Source: Burkholderia sp. SRS-46
GTDB taxonomy: Bacteria; Pseudomonadota; Gammaproteobacteria; Burkholderiales; Burkholderiaceae
Direction of reading: 5' to 3'
Assembly: GCF_004343775.1 (NCBI RefSeq)
Contig: NZ_PTXL01000007.1
Location: 558,001-622,000 of the forward strand
Length of the DNA: 64,000 bases
In this document: one piece after another, positions 17,363 to 25,519 of the stretch
Layout: the number at the start of each line of letters is the position of its first letter
How positions within the stretch are numbered: position 1 is the stretch's first letter
Notes under the pieces: generated by a model
What the model saw: only the letters and a program-made list of their open reading frames with translations
Databases searched by the model: none
Told to the model about the DNA's origin: nothing
Position numbers and translations under genes: made by a program

Positions 17363-17563
17363 TCAGGCGGCGCGCAGCGCGGGATGGAAGCCAGCGGCTT
17401 CGATGATCGCCTGCACGCGTTCGGCGGGTTGCGCCGATTCGACCGTCACGCGCTTCGCGGCGACGTCGATGTCGAGCTTCGCGCCCGGATCGGCCGCGGT
17501 CACCGCGCGGGTGATCGCGTTCGCGCAGCCGCCGCAGGTCATGTCCTGAACTTCGAATTCCAT
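17363..17563 (-). CDS. CopZ-like heavy-metal-associated (HMA) chaperone
   Basis: A 66-residue single HMA domain. The metal site is MTCGGC (Cys10 and Cys13) after the first beta strand MEFEVQD; the rest (GAKLDIDVAAKRVTVESAQPAERVQAIIEAAGFHP) completes the ferredoxin-like fold. Such proteins carry Cu(I) in the cytoplasm to CopA-type ATPases and to the CueR regulator. Neither partner gene is in the window. The start is fixed by a strong GGAGGG site 4 bases upstream, and the longer open frame is rejected. The promoter just upstream resembles CueR-controlled promoters, supporting copper as the ligand. Confidence 0.88.
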   Translation of the reverse strand: MEFEVQDMTCGGCANAITRAVTAADPGAKLDIDVAAKRVTVESAQPAERVQAIIEAAGFHPALRAA

Positions 17564-17592
17564 GGTTCCCTCCAGAGTTGACGAGTCCGTAC

Positions 17593-17623
17593 AGCTTGAA
17601 GCTTGCCACGATGGGAAGGTCAA
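17593..17623 (-). promoter_or_regulatory. CueR/MerR-type promoter of the copZ-like gene
   Basis: On the minus strand a -35 hexamer TTGACC (17618-17623) is followed by a 19-base spacer carrying the imperfect dyad CCTTCC-CATCGTG-GCAAGC and a -10-like CAAGCT (17593-17598). An over-long 19-base spacer with an ACCTTCC...GGAAGGT-type dyad is the hallmark of promoters twisted by CueR-like MerR-family activators. The predicted start of transcription lies about 25 bases before the start codon. The right half-site departs from consensus (GCAAGC). The regulator gene is not in the window. Confidence 0.65.
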
Positions 17624-17908
17624 GCGTGTGCGCGACGATGCGCAGGATACCGCGCGTGGCATGCGCATTGCGTCAGTCATTCGTAAGTGTGTAATCAGAC
17701 GAATATAAATATCGGCCGAAGCGTCAGTCGGCATTTATCCCGATTGACCGTGAAGGGCCGCGAGCGACGGTGAAGAAATCCTTTTCGCGACAACGGCTTG
17801 CAAAACGATGTGAAGCGCGATCTCCATTGCGCGATCAAGGGCATTTGATGCGGAAATGCGAATCGCTCTTAGTATCAATCAATCCCGATACTCATTTCCG
17901 TTCCGCAC
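17624..17908. other. Intergenic region before the ftrBC-like operon
   Basis: About 285 bases between the CueR-type promoter and the cupredoxin start, with more AT than the surroundings. It should hold the promoter of the cupredoxin-permease pair. No confident Fur box, hairpin or small gene could be identified by eye. Confidence 0.4.
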
Positions 17909-18241
17909 ATGAACCGTTTCGCTTTCGGCTTCACGCTCGCCCTGCTGGGTGCCTCGGCTACGTCCGCCTTCGCCGCCGACGACGTCGTCAACCTGACCCT
18001 CAAGGATCACAAGTTTTCGCCCACGGGCGTGACGATTCCGGCCGGCAAGAAGGTGAAGTTCGTCGTGCAGAACCTCGACGCGACGCCCGCGGAATTCGAG
18101 AGCGACGACTTCAAGGCCGAGAAGGTGATCCCCGCCGGCAAGACGGTCGAGATCCTGGTCGGGCCGCTGAAGGCCGGCACCTACGAGTTCCACGACGAAT
18201 ACCACGAAGCGCAGTCGAAGACGAAACTGACCGTCAAGTAA
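17909..18241 (+). CDS. Periplasmic cupredoxin-domain protein, FtrB-like
   Basis: A 110-residue exported protein: signal peptide MNRFAFGFTLALLGASATSAFA, then a single cupredoxin-1 domain (about residues 25-110). It has KFSPTGVTIPAGKKVKFVVQNLDATPAEFES and a C-terminal GTYEFHDEYHE. Canonical blue-copper Cys is absent; His, Glu and Asp residues near the C-terminus could bind metal. It is followed 12 bases later by an Ftr1-type iron permease, which matches the FtrB-FtrC pair of ferrous-iron uptake systems. FtrB is thought to help oxidise or hand over iron in the periplasm. The FtrA (P19-like) and FtrD (ferredoxin) partners are missing here. Confidence 0.8.
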   Translation: MNRFAFGFTLALLGASATSAFAADDVVNLTLKDHKFSPTGVTIPAGKKVKFVVQNLDATPAEFESDDFKAEKVIPAGKTVEILVGPLKAGTYEFHDEYHEAQSKTKLTVK

Positions 18242-18253
18242 GCACGCACCGCC

Positions 18254-19090
18254 ATGTTGTCCACTGCCCTGATCGTATTTCGCGAAGTGCTCGAGGCCGC
18301 GCTGGTGGTCTCGATCGTGATGGCCGCCACGAAGGGCGTGCCGCGGCGCGGCTGGTGGGTCGGTGGCGGCTTGGCCGGCGGCATCGTCGGCGCGGGCCTG
18401 ATCGCGGCGTTCGCCGACGTGATCTCGCAGTGGGCGTCGGGGATGGGCCAGGAGGTGTTCAATGCGGGCGTGATGTTCGTCGCGACGCTGATGCTTGCAT
18501 GGCACTGCATCTGGATGAGCAGGCATGGCCGCGAGATGGCGATGCACGTGACCGAGGTCGGCCGGGCCGTGGCGGCCGGCAGCAGGCCGCTGACCGGGCT
18601 CGCGATCGTCGTTGGCGTCGCGGTGCTGCGCGAAGGGTCCGAGGCGGTGCTGTTCCTGTACGGCATCGCGGCCGGTGATCCGGGGCAGACGCCGCAGATG
18701 GTCGCCGGCGGGCTGCTCGGCGTGCTCGGCGGCGCAGGGCTCGGCTATGCGATGTATGCGGGGCTGCTGCAGATTCCGCTGAAGCGCCTGTTCTCCGTCA
18801 CCAACGGGCTGATCGTGCTGCTCGCGGCCGGAATGGCGAGCCAGTGTGTCGGTTTCCTGCTGGCGGCCGGCCTGGTGCCGTCGTGGGGCGACGCGGTGTG
18901 GGACACGTCGTGGCTGCTCAAGGACACCAGCCTCGTAGGCAAGGCGCTGCACACGCTGATCGGCTATACCGCGCGTCCGGCGGGCATCCAGATCGCCGCG
19001 TATCTCGTGACGCTGGTGACGATCGTGATGCTGGCGCGGTTCATCGGCCGGCCGCAGGGCGCGGTGCGGCCGCCGAGGCCGGCGGCGTAA
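18254..19090 (+). CDS. FTR1-family high-affinity iron permease (FtrC-like)
   Basis: A 278-residue membrane protein with about seven transmembrane helices. Two REXXE iron-binding motifs are present: REVLE at residues 10-14 and REGSE at residues 126-130. These pairs line the transport path in the yeast Ftr1p / bacterial EfeU/FtrC family. The N-terminal helix MLSTALIVFREVLEAALVVSIV is typical. It follows the cupredoxin gene in an operon and is closed by an intrinsic-terminator-like hairpin, so no further Ftr gene belongs to the transcript. Likely function is siderophore-independent iron uptake through the inner membrane. Confidence 0.88.
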   Translation: MLSTALIVFREVLEAALVVSIVMAATKGVPRRGWWVGGGLAGGIVGAGLIAAFADVISQWASGMGQEVFNAGVMFVATLMLAWHCIWMSRHGREMAMHVTEVGRAVAAGSRPLTGLAIVVGVAVLREGSEAVLFLYGIAAGDPGQTPQMVAGGLLGVLGGAGLGYAMYAGLLQIPLKRLFSVTNGLIVLLAAGMASQCVGFLLAAGLVPSWGDAVWDTSWLLKDTSLVGKALHTLIGYTARPAGIQIAAYLVTLVTIVMLARFIGRPQGAVRPPRPAA

Positions 19091-19118
19091 GCCTGGACCT
19101 GAATGCGCTGAATAGGGA

Positions 19119-19147
19119 AAGGGGCGTCCTCGGACGCCCCTTCGTTC
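19119..19147 (+). terminator. Terminator after the iron permease gene
   Basis: A perfect hairpin with arms AAGGGGCGTC (19119-19128) and GACGCCCCTT (19133-19142) around CTCG, followed by a T-richer TCGTTCGTTT. It lies 29 bases after the permease stop codon and ahead of an opposing gene. Confidence 0.75.
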
Positions 19148-19211
19148 GTTTACGGCCCGCGTTCGGCGCCGATCGCTGCGTTGGCCGCATCACCGGCATC
19201 GCAACGGCCGC

Positions 19212-19430
19212 TCAGCGATGGCTGTCGATCCACGCGCGCGCCCATTCGAGACCGGCGACGCGCGCGTCGTCCTCCGTATCGAACACGCCGAGCACGCCCG
19301 ACGCCTCGACGAGCTTGTTGTTCTGCGTGATGGTGCCGCTGGCCGCGTAGCGCTCCGGCTGCAGGATCTCGTCCTGCTGCAGGATCGCGTGGCCCCAGAT
19401 CTGGTAACCGTGGTAGGTCTGCGCTTCCAT
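19212..19430 (-). CDS. Small conserved hypothetical protein (72 aa)
   Basis: A 72-residue soluble acidic protein, MEAQTYHGYQIWGHAILQ... ending VFDTEDDARVAGLEWARAWIDSHR. No signal peptide or membrane segment. I do not recognise a named family. The pattern (short beta-rich start, then an acidic turn and an amphipathic helix) resembles the 73-residue protein encoded at 26933-27154. Its ATG overlaps the stop of the upstream gene as TAATG, indicating translational coupling, which supports it as a real gene. Confidence 0.7.
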   Translation of the reverse strand: MEAQTYHGYQIWGHAILQQDEILQPERYAASGTITQNNKLVEASGVLGVFDTEDDARVAGLEWARAWIDSHR

Positions 19431-19897
19431 TATCGTGTCACCTCCGCTGGGGCGCTGCGCGTGCCGACGCGCAGCACGTTGCCGTCCGGCGTGTATTGCC
19501 GGGGGATGTCGGCGTTGTCGAGTGCGCGCGGCGCATCCGGCAGCGCGGGCTGCATCACGATCAGCTTGCCCGCCGCCGGCTGCTCGGCCGGCCGCGCCGC
19601 GGGCGCGGCGCCCGGCGCCGGCGTGCGGTGCGCGTCCGTCTTCACGGTCTGCACGACGTGGCGCTTGCGCGGCGGTTTCGCCGCGAGCTTCTGCGTTGCC
19701 GCGCCGTGGGCCGCGGCCGCCCCCGCGTGCGCGTCGTGCGCGCGGGCAGAAGGCGCGCGCGCGGCGGGCGCCGCCGGCGCGTGGGCGGCCGGTGCGCGTG
19801 CCTCGGGCGGGTTCCAGACCTCGACGTAATGGTCGGCGGCCCAGCCCGGCGTCGTGAGCGCCAGTGCCAGCCATCCGCTTCCGATCAGTCTCACCAT
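19430..19897 (-). CDS. Exported Ala/Pro-rich hypothetical protein
   Basis: A 155-residue protein with a signal peptide (MVRLIGSGWLALALTTPGWAA). After a short start DHYVEVWNPPEAR comes a long Ala/Pro/His low-complexity region and a conserved-looking C-terminus, MQPALPDAPRALDNADIPRQYTPDGNVLRVG. No catalytic motif is visible. It probably lives in the periplasm or cell wall. It is coupled to the downstream 72-residue gene by a one-base TAATG overlap and lies just downstream of glmS on the opposite side of a 34-base gap from the same strand. Function unknown. Confidence 0.68.
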   Translation of the reverse strand: MVRLIGSGWLALALTTPGWAADHYVEVWNPPEARAPAAHAPAAPAARAPSARAHDAHAGAAAAHGAATQKLAAKPPRKRHVVQTVKTDAHRTPAPGAAPAARPAEQPAAGKLIVMQPALPDAPRALDNADIPRQYTPDGNVLRVGTRSAPAEVTR

Positions 19898-19931
19898 GCT
19901 AGCTCCGTCTGTTGCGTCGTCGGCGCGCGGC

Positions 19932-21749
19932 TTACTCGACCGTCACCGATTTCGCGAGGTTGCGCGGCTTGTCGACATCGGTGCCGCGCGCGCAGGCCGT
20001 GTGATACGCGAGCAGCTGCAGCGGCACGACGTGCAGGATCGGCGACAGCTGGCCGTAGTGCTCCGGCATCCGGATCACGTGCAGGCCTTCGTCGTTGACG
20101 ATGTGCGTGTCGGCATCCGCGAACACGTACAGCTCGCCGCCGCGCGCGCGCACTTCCTGCATGTTCGACTTGAGCTTCTCGAGCAGCGTGTCGTTCGGCG
20201 CGACCGTCACGACCGGCATCGCTTCCGTGACGAGTGCGAGCGGGCCGTGCTTCAACTCGCCCGCCGGATACGCCTCGGCGTGGATGTACGAGATTTCCTT
20301 CAGCTTCAGCGCGCCTTCGAGCGCGATCGGGTAATGCAGCCCGCGGCCGAGGAACAGCGCGTTTTCCTTGCGCGCGAACTCTTCCGACCACGCGATGATC
20401 TGCGGCTCGAGCGCGAGCACGCTGTTCAGCGCGGCCGGCAGGTGGCGCAGCTGCTTCAGGTATTCGATTTCCTGCGCGGCGTCGACGTGGCCGCGCAGCT
20501 TGCCGAGCGTCGCGGCCAGCACGAACAGCGCGACGAGCTGCGTCGTGAACGCCTTCGTCGATGCGACGCCGATCTCGGTGCCCGCGTGGGTCAGGAACTG
20601 CAGCTCGGTGAGGCGCACCATCGCGCTGGTCGCGACGTTGCAGACCGCGAGCGTATGCGTGTGGCCGAGCGACTGCGCGTGCTTGAGCGCCGCGAGCGTG
20701 TCGGCCGTCTCGCCCGATTGCGAGATCACCAGCACGAGCTGGCGCGGGTTCGGCACCGACTCGCGATAGCGGTATTCGCTCGCGATCTCGACCTGGGTCG
20801 GAATCTTCGCGATCGATTCGAGCCAGTACTTCGCGGTGAGGCCCGAGTAGTAGCTGGTGCCGCACGCGAGGATCAGCAGGCTGTCGATCGCCGCGAACGC
20901 GGCGGGCGCGGCGTCGCCGAACAGCGTCGCGTCGAACGCGTCGGCCTGCGGGATCGTGTCGCTGATCGCGCGCGGCTGCTCGAAGATTTCCTTCTGCATG
21001 AAGTGCCGGTACGGCCCGAGCTCGACCGCGCCGCCATATGCGCTGACGACGCGCACTTCGCGCGTGGCCACCGCGCCCTGGCGGTCGACGATCTTCACGC
21101 CGTCGAGCGACAGCTCGCAGACGTCGCCTTCCTCGAGGAACGTGAAGTGATCGGTGCTGCCCGCGAGCGCGAGCGCGTCGGACGCGAGGAAGTTCTCGCC
21201 GCTGCCGTAGCCGACCACGAGCGGCGAGCCCTGGCGCGCGCCGACGACGGTGTGCGGCTGGTCCTTGTGGATCACCGCGATCGCATACGCGCCGTGCAAC
21301 TGCTGCACCGCTTCGCGCACGGCGGCGAACAGGTCGCCGCGATACAGGCTGTGCACGAGGTGCGCGATCACCTCGGTGTCGGTTTGCGACACGAATTCGT
21401 AGCCCTTCGCGCGCAGCGCGTCGCGCAGCGGCTCGAAGTTCTCGATGATGCCGTTGTGGACGAGCGCGAGCGCGTTCGACGAGAAGATCGGGTGCGCGTT
21501 GTGCGTGACCGGCGCGCCGTGCGTGGCCCAGCGCGTGTGCGCGATGCCCGTCGTGCCTTCGAGGTGCGACTCGCGCACCTGCGCGTCGAGGTCGGCGACG
21601 CGCGCGACGCTGCGCGCGCGCTTCGGCGCACCGGGCTCGAGCACGGCGACGCCGCACGAATCGTAGCCACGGTATTCGAGGCGCCGCAGACCTTCGATCA
21701 GCACCGGAACGATATTACGTTGCGCAACTGCGCCGACAATGCCGCACAT
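19932..21749 (-). CDS. glmS: Glutamine-fructose-6-phosphate aminotransferase GlmS
   Basis: A 605-residue enzyme starting [12 protein letters not shown]; the N-terminal Cys (after Met removal) is the glutaminase nucleophile. The N-terminal glutaminase domain (to about residue 240, with [10 protein letters not shown] and HNGIIENF) is followed by two SIS isomerase domains ([20 protein letters not shown]). It ends with the typical [13 protein letters not shown]. It makes glucosamine-6-phosphate for peptidoglycan and lipopolysaccharide. The open frame continues upstream through glmU, but this ATG is the family start. It follows glmU by 53 bases, so the two steps of UDP-GlcNAc synthesis are clustered. 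The region after glmS is a common Tn7 insertion site, but no Tn7 is seen. Confidence 0.97.
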   Translation of the reverse strand: MCGIVGAVAQRNIVPVLIEGLRRLEYRGYDSCGVAVLEPGAPKRARSVARVADLDAQVRESHLEGTTGIAHTRWATHGAPVTHNAHPIFSSNALALVHNGIIENFEPLRDALRAKGYEFVSQTDTEVIAHLVHSLYRGDLFAAVREAVQQLHGAYAIAVIHKDQPHTVVGARQGSPLVVGYGSGENFLASDALALAGSTDHFTFLEEGDVCELSLDGVKIVDRQGAVATREVRVVSAYGGAVELGPYRHFMQKEIFEQPRAISDTIPQADAFDATLFGDAAPAAFAAIDSLLILACGTSYYSGLTAKYWLESIAKIPTQVEIASEYRYRESVPNPRQLVLVISQSGETADTLAALKHAQSLGHTHTLAVCNVATSAMVRLTELQFLTHAGTEIGVASTKAFTTQLVALFVLAATLGKLRGHVDAAQEIEYLKQLRHLPAALNSVLALEPQIIAWSEEFARKENALFLGRGLHYPIALEGALKLKEISYIHAEAYPAGELKHGPLALVTEAMPVVTVAPNDTLLEKLKSNMQEVRARGGELYVFADADTHIVNDEGLHVIRMPEHYGQLSPILHVVPLQLLAYHTACARGTDVDKPRNLAKSVTVE

Positions 21750-21802
21750 GGGAAACAGTCCTGTAAGTCGAAGCGGGCGCAACGTCGGCGCCCGCGGGGT
21801 GT

Positions 21803-23164
21803 TCAGCTTTTCTTCTTGACCGGGCGGACGTAGCCGCTCTTGGCGGTCTGCGTCTTCTCGTTCAATGCGAGGAGGCCGTCGGCGACGTCCTTCCAGATCG
21901 TCGTGCCCGCGGCGATCGTCACGCCACGGCCGACGTGCACCGGCGCGACGAGCTGCGTGTCCGAGCCGACGAACACGTCGTCCTCGATCACGGTGCGGAA
22001 CTTGTTCGCGCCGTCGTAGTTGCAGGTGATCGTGCCGGCACCGATGTTCACGCGCGCGCCGATGTCGGCGTCGCCGATGTAGGTGAGGTGGTTCGCCTTC
22101 GAGCCGTGGCCGATCACCGCGTTCTTCACCTCGACGAAGTTGCCGACGTGCGCCTCGTCGGCGAGCTGCGTGCCCGGGCGCAGCCGCGCGTACGGGCCGA
22201 TCACCGTGTGCGCGCCGAGCTCGGCGCCGTCGATGTGGGTGAACGCGTCGACGCGCGTGCCCGCGCCGATCGACGCATTGCGGATCACGCAGTTCGGGCC
22301 GATCGCCACGTTGTCGGCGAGCGTCACGTTGCCTTCGAACACGCAGTTCACGTCGATCGATACGTCGCGGCCGCAGCGCAGCGTGCCGCGCACGTCGAGC
22401 CGCGCCGGATCGGCGAGCGTCACGCCGTCGGTGAGCAGCGTGTCGGCGAGATTGCGCTGGTGCACGCGCTCCAGCTCGGCGAGCTGCGCCTTGCTGTTCA
22501 CGCCGAGCGTTTCCCATTCGGCGTCCGGCTGCGCGGTGACGACCTCGAAGCCGGCCTCGATCGCGAGCTCGACGACGTCGGTCAGGTAGTACTCGCGCTG
22601 CGCGTTGTCGTTGTTCAGCGCGCCGAGCCACATCGCGAGCTGCGCGGTGGGCGTGACGACGATGCCGGTGTTGATCTCGGCGATCTTCTGCTCTTCCGGC
22701 GACGCGTCCTTCTGCTCGACGATGCGCGTGACGAAGCCGGCCGGGTCGCGCACGATGCGGCCGTAGCCGGCGGGATCGTCGAGCGTGACCGTCAGAATGC
22801 CGTAGCGGCCGTCGCGCGCGGCGTCGACGAGGCGCTCGAGCGTGGACACGCGGGTGAGCGGCACGTCGCCGTACAGCACGAGGGTCGGCTGCGCGGGATC
22901 GAGCAGCGGCAGCGCCTGGCGCACCGCGTGGCCGGTGCCGAGCTGCTCGGCCTGCACCGCGAACTGCACGTCGGGCGCGGCGACCGCCGCCTGCACCTGC
23001 TCCGCGCCATGGCCGACGACGACCACGAGCCGGGACGGCTGCAGCGCGCGCGCGGTGGCGATGACGTGGGAGAGGAGGGGCCTGCCGGCCAGAGGATGAA
23101 GCACCTTCGGCAGCGCGGAACGCATGCGCTTGCCGGTGCCTGCCGCCAAAATCACGATATTCAT
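21803..23164 (-). CDS. glmU: Bifunctional GlcNAc-1-P uridyltransferase / GlcN-1-P acetyltransferase GlmU
   Basis: A 453-residue two-domain enzyme. The N-terminal pyrophosphorylase domain begins [27 protein letters not shown] (nucleotide-binding loop) and includes [10 protein letters not shown]. The C-terminal half is a left-handed beta-helix of hexapeptide repeats (residues about 250-440) with the acetyltransferase active-site histidine in [14 protein letters not shown]. It turns glucosamine-1-phosphate into UDP-GlcNAc. Length matches the family. The gene lies directly upstream of glmS in the same direction. Confidence 0.97.
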   Translation of the reverse strand: MNIVILAAGTGKRMRSALPKVLHPLAGRPLLSHVIATARALQPSRLVVVVGHGAEQVQAAVAAPDVQFAVQAEQLGTGHAVRQALPLLDPAQPTLVLYGDVPLTRVSTLERLVDAARDGRYGILTVTLDDPAGYGRIVRDPAGFVTRIVEQKDASPEEQKIAEINTGIVVTPTAQLAMWLGALNNDNAQREYYLTDVVELAIEAGFEVVTAQPDAEWETLGVNSKAQLAELERVHQRNLADTLLTDGVTLADPARLDVRGTLRCGRDVSIDVNCVFEGNVTLADNVAIGPNCVIRNASIGAGTRVDAFTHIDGAELGAHTVIGPYARLRPGTQLADEAHVGNFVEVKNAVIGHGSKANHLTYIGDADIGARVNIGAGTITCNYDGANKFRTVIEDDVFVGSDTQLVAPVHVGRGVTIAAGTTIWKDVADGLLALNEKTQTAKSGYVRPVKKKS

Positions 23165-23224
23165 GGCGCCAGCTTGTCAGAAGAGTTCGAAGCTGGACAT
23201 TCTAACATGGCGCCCTGCCCGCCG

Positions 23225-23280
23225 AGCCCCGCCGAACGGGGCTGGCGGGCGCGCGGGGCGGGGGTTTCGCCCGCCCCGCG
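23225..23280. terminator. Tandem GC-rich hairpins between ttcA and glmU
   Basis: Two adjacent hairpins: AGCCCCG/CGGGGCT around CCGAA (23225-23243), and CGCGGGGCGGG/CCCGCCCCGCG around a 7-base loop (23252-23280). They lie just after the ttcA stop on the minus strand and before the glmU start, so they probably separate the two transcripts. T tracts are lacking. Confidence 0.45.
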
Positions 23281-23298
23281 CCGGCCCCCGCGCGGGGC

Positions 23299-24288
23299 TT
23301 ACAGGTCGTCGAACTGGACGATCGAGATGGGGCGGGCGGCGCCCGTCGCGGCGGCGTCGTCGCCCGTCGAGCACGGTTCCTCGTCGAACGCGATGTCGCC
23401 CTGCGGGTCCGGCTGGCCGCTCGCGCGCAACGACGCGAATGGGAACAGGCCGGTATCCATCAGGTGCGACGGCACGACGTTCGCGAGCGCGCCGAACATG
23501 TTGTCGACGCGGCCCGGGAAGCGCTTGTCCCAGTCGCGGATCAGCGCCTTCATTTCCGCGCGCTTCAGGTTCGGCTGGCTGCCGCACAGGTTGCACGGGA
23601 TGATCGGGAATTCGCGCAGCGCCGCGTATTTCTCCAGATCGGTTTCCTTCACGTACGCGAGCGGGCGGATCACGATGTTCTTGCCGTCGTCCGACTGCAG
23701 CTTCGGCGGCATGCCTTTCAGCTTGCTGCCGTAGAACATGTTCAGCAGCAGCGTCTGCACGATGTCGTCGCGGTGGTGGCCGAGCGCGATCTTGGTCGCG
23801 CCGAGCTCGCCGGCGACGCGGTACAGGATCCCGCGGCGCAGCCGCGAGCACAGCGAGCAGGTGGTCTTGCCCTCGGGCACGAGCCGCTTGACGATGCTGT
23901 AGGTGTCCTGGTTCTCGATGTGGAACGGCACGCCGATCCGCGTCAGGTATTCGGGCAGCACGTGTTCCGGGAAGCCCGGCTGCTTCTGGTCGAGGTTGAC
24001 GGCGACGATGTCGAAGTCGATCGGCGCGCGCTCGCGCAGGCGCAGCAGCACGTCGAGCATCGCGTAGCTGTCCTTGCCGCCCGACAGGCAGACCATCACC
24101 TTGTCGCCTTGCTCGATCATGTTGTAGTCGCCGATCGCCTGGCCGACCTGGCGCACGATGCGCTTGAACAGCTTGTTGTTCTCGTACGCTTCCTTCTGCT
24201 CGCGGCGCGTCAGCGCGGGGCGGCCGGTATCGACCGCCGCGGTATCGACCGCCGAATCATTCAAATGGGGGGTGTGGGGGGCGTTCAT
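23299..24288 (-). CDS. ttcA: tRNA 2-thiocytidine(32) synthetase TtcA
   Basis: A 329-residue PP-loop enzyme. The ATP-binding motif is [10 protein letters not shown] (about residues 62-71); two CXXC motifs, CSLC and CNLC, hold the iron-sulfur cluster, with [26 protein letters not shown] between them. It thiolates cytidine 32 in certain tRNAs. The ATG overlaps the folB stop codon as ATGA, so translation is coupled. The longer open frame upstream belongs to folB's region and is rejected. The C-terminal 30 residues are low-complexity acidic and Ala-rich. Confidence 0.96.
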   Translation of the reverse strand: MNAPHTPHLNDSAVDTAAVDTGRPALTRREQKEAYENNKLFKRIVRQVGQAIGDYNMIEQGDKVMVCLSGGKDSYAMLDVLLRLRERAPIDFDIVAVNLDQKQPGFPEHVLPEYLTRIGVPFHIENQDTYSIVKRLVPEGKTTCSLCSRLRRGILYRVAGELGATKIALGHHRDDIVQTLLLNMFYGSKLKGMPPKLQSDDGKNIVIRPLAYVKETDLEKYAALREFPIIPCNLCGSQPNLKRAEMKALIRDWDKRFPGRVDNMFGALANVVPSHLMDTGLFPFASLRASGQPDPQGDIAFDEEPCSTGDDAAATGAARPISIVQFDDL

Positions 24289-24689
24289 GCGCGCTCCTCG
24301 TCCTTGATGCGAAAGACCTCGACGCCCACGGCGTCGCAGTCCGGATAGGCGTCCGGTTTCTCGGTACGGACGCGTACCGCGCGCACGGCGTCGTGCGCCA
24401 GCAGGTGCGTGGCGATCGTGTCGCACAGCGTTTCCTGCAGGTGGATGTGGCCGCGCGCCACGCTTTGCGCGACGCTCTGCTTCATCAGATCGTAGTCGAC
24501 GACTTCATGCAGCCGGTCGTCGACCGGGGTGGAGCGCGCGAGCGGCACGAACAGGTCGATATTGATGACGACGCGCTGCTCGCCGCGCTTCTCGTGATCG
24601 AATGCCCCGATGTTGATGTGCACTTCGTGATCGCGCAGGTAGAGCCTGCGGCAATCCGCGAGGCGGGGGTGCAGGAGAGCGGAAAACAT
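24285..24689 (-). CDS. folB: Dihydroneopterin aldolase FolB
   Basis: A 134-residue FolB-family protein: [47 protein letters not shown], then [13 protein letters not shown] and [15 protein letters not shown]. It forms the tunnel-fold and converts dihydroneopterin to 6-hydroxymethyldihydropterin in folate synthesis. It has about 15 extra N-terminal residues compared with typical 120-residue FolB. The ATG follows a purine-poor leader, and homology begins here. It is coupled to ttcA by a four-base overlap and preceded by an SDR gene. Confidence 0.92.
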   Translation of the reverse strand: MFSALLHPRLADCRRLYLRDHEVHINIGAFDHEKRGEQRVVINIDLFVPLARSTPVDDRLHEVVDYDLMKQSVAQSVARGHIHLQETLCDTIATHLLAHDAVRAVRVRTEKPDAYPDCDAVGVEVFRIKDEERA

Positions 24690-24744
24690 GGTCGTTCCAG
24701 TCAAATTGGCGTGCGCGCACGCAAAGCGGCGCGGGCGGCGGCCA

Positions 24745-25506
24745 TTACGGCGCGCGCCCGCGCGGTTCATTCGGGCCGGCGGCCGGCGGCACCAGGTGCT
24801 CGCCGCCGTCGACGGTCAGCGTCGCGCCGGTGATGCCGGGCGCGTCCGCCAGGTAGCAGGCCGCCGCCGCGATGTCGTCCGCGTGCGGCGCATGGCCGCG
24901 CACCAGTGCCGCGACGCGCACCTTCGGCGCCAGCGCCAGCGCCAGCGCGGCGGTCGCGCGGTTCAGCGCGGCCTGCATCAGCGCGTGCGACAGCTGTTCG
25001 GGCGCCGGGTGAAACAGCGCCTGATCCAGCACGTGGATCGCGCACGCGCGCAGCGTTTCGTCCGCGCGCGCGGCGTCGGGCGTCGCGTCCGCGAGCGCGC
25101 GGGCCAGCGCGAGCGGCGCGGCGACGTTGCGCGCGAGCGCGGCGGCGAGCGACGCATGGCACACAGTGTGCGCGTCGTCGGTGCCCGCCGGCGCGCCGTG
25201 GAATACGACGCACGCCGGGCGGCCCAGCGCCGCGCCGCACGCCGCGACGAGCCCGGCGGCCTCGGCTTCGAGGGTCAGATCGGCATCGAGCACGGCCGCG
25301 CGGCGCCCGAGCGCGCCGACCTCGGCGACGAGCGCGTCGGCCGCCGCGCGCGGCGCGGCGCGCGCGCGCTGCAGCGCGACGTCCCAGCCGCACCGGGCGA
25401 ACCCCGTGGCCAGCGCGCGCCCGATCGACGCGGCATCGGCGGCGCTGTCCATGGCGCCCGCGATGAGCACCACGCGTGCGCTCGACGTATCGGCTGAAAC
25501 GGTCAT
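24745..25506 (-). CDS. Degenerate short-chain dehydrogenase/reductase-fold protein
   Basis: A 253-residue Rossmann-like protein with SDR architecture: VVLIAGAM...IGRALATGFARCGWDVAL at the N-terminus and a C-terminal ITGATLTVDGGEHL that is standard for SDRs. The catalytic YxxxK is not recognisable: the aligned segment reads LSHALMQAALNRA, with His174 and Gln178 in place of Tyr and Lys. The NNAG motif is replaced by FHGAP, and the glycine-rich loop is stretched. Its place next to folB suggests descent from a pteridine reductase (FolM type). It may have lost catalysis and gained another role. Only 13 bases separate its start from the divergent methyltransferase gene. Confidence 0.75.
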   Translation of the reverse strand: MTVSADTSSARVVLIAGAMDSAADAASIGRALATGFARCGWDVALQRARAAPRAAADALVAEVGALGRRAAVLDADLTLEAEAAGLVAACGAALGRPACVVFHGAPAGTDDAHTVCHASLAAALARNVAAPLALARALADATPDAARADETLRACAIHVLDQALFHPAPEQLSHALMQAALNRATAALALALAPKVRVAALVRGHAPHADDIAAAACYLADAPGITGATLTVDGGEHLVPPAAGPNEPRGRAP

Positions 25507-25507
25507 T

Positions 25508-25513
25508 TACAAT
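25508..25513 (+). promoter_or_regulatory. Candidate -10 element placing a leaderless start
   Basis: TACAAT, a near-consensus -10 box, ends 6 bases before the ATG of the methyltransferase gene, so transcription would begin at or next to the start codon. A weak -35-like TCGACG lies 19 bases upstream inside the divergent SDR gene. No Shine-Dalgarno sequence fits between the box and the ATG. Confidence 0.4.
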
Positions 25514-25519
25514 GCCGGG

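Noticed and set aside
17624-17908. Fur box before the cupredoxin-permease operon
   Set aside because: AT-rich triplets near 17856-17890 were compared with the Fur consensus, but the match is too weak to report.
19898-19931. Tn7 insertion downstream of glmS
   Set aside because: The glmS end is the classic Tn7 target, but the sequence after it goes straight into the Ala/Pro-rich gene with no Tn7 ends or tns genes.
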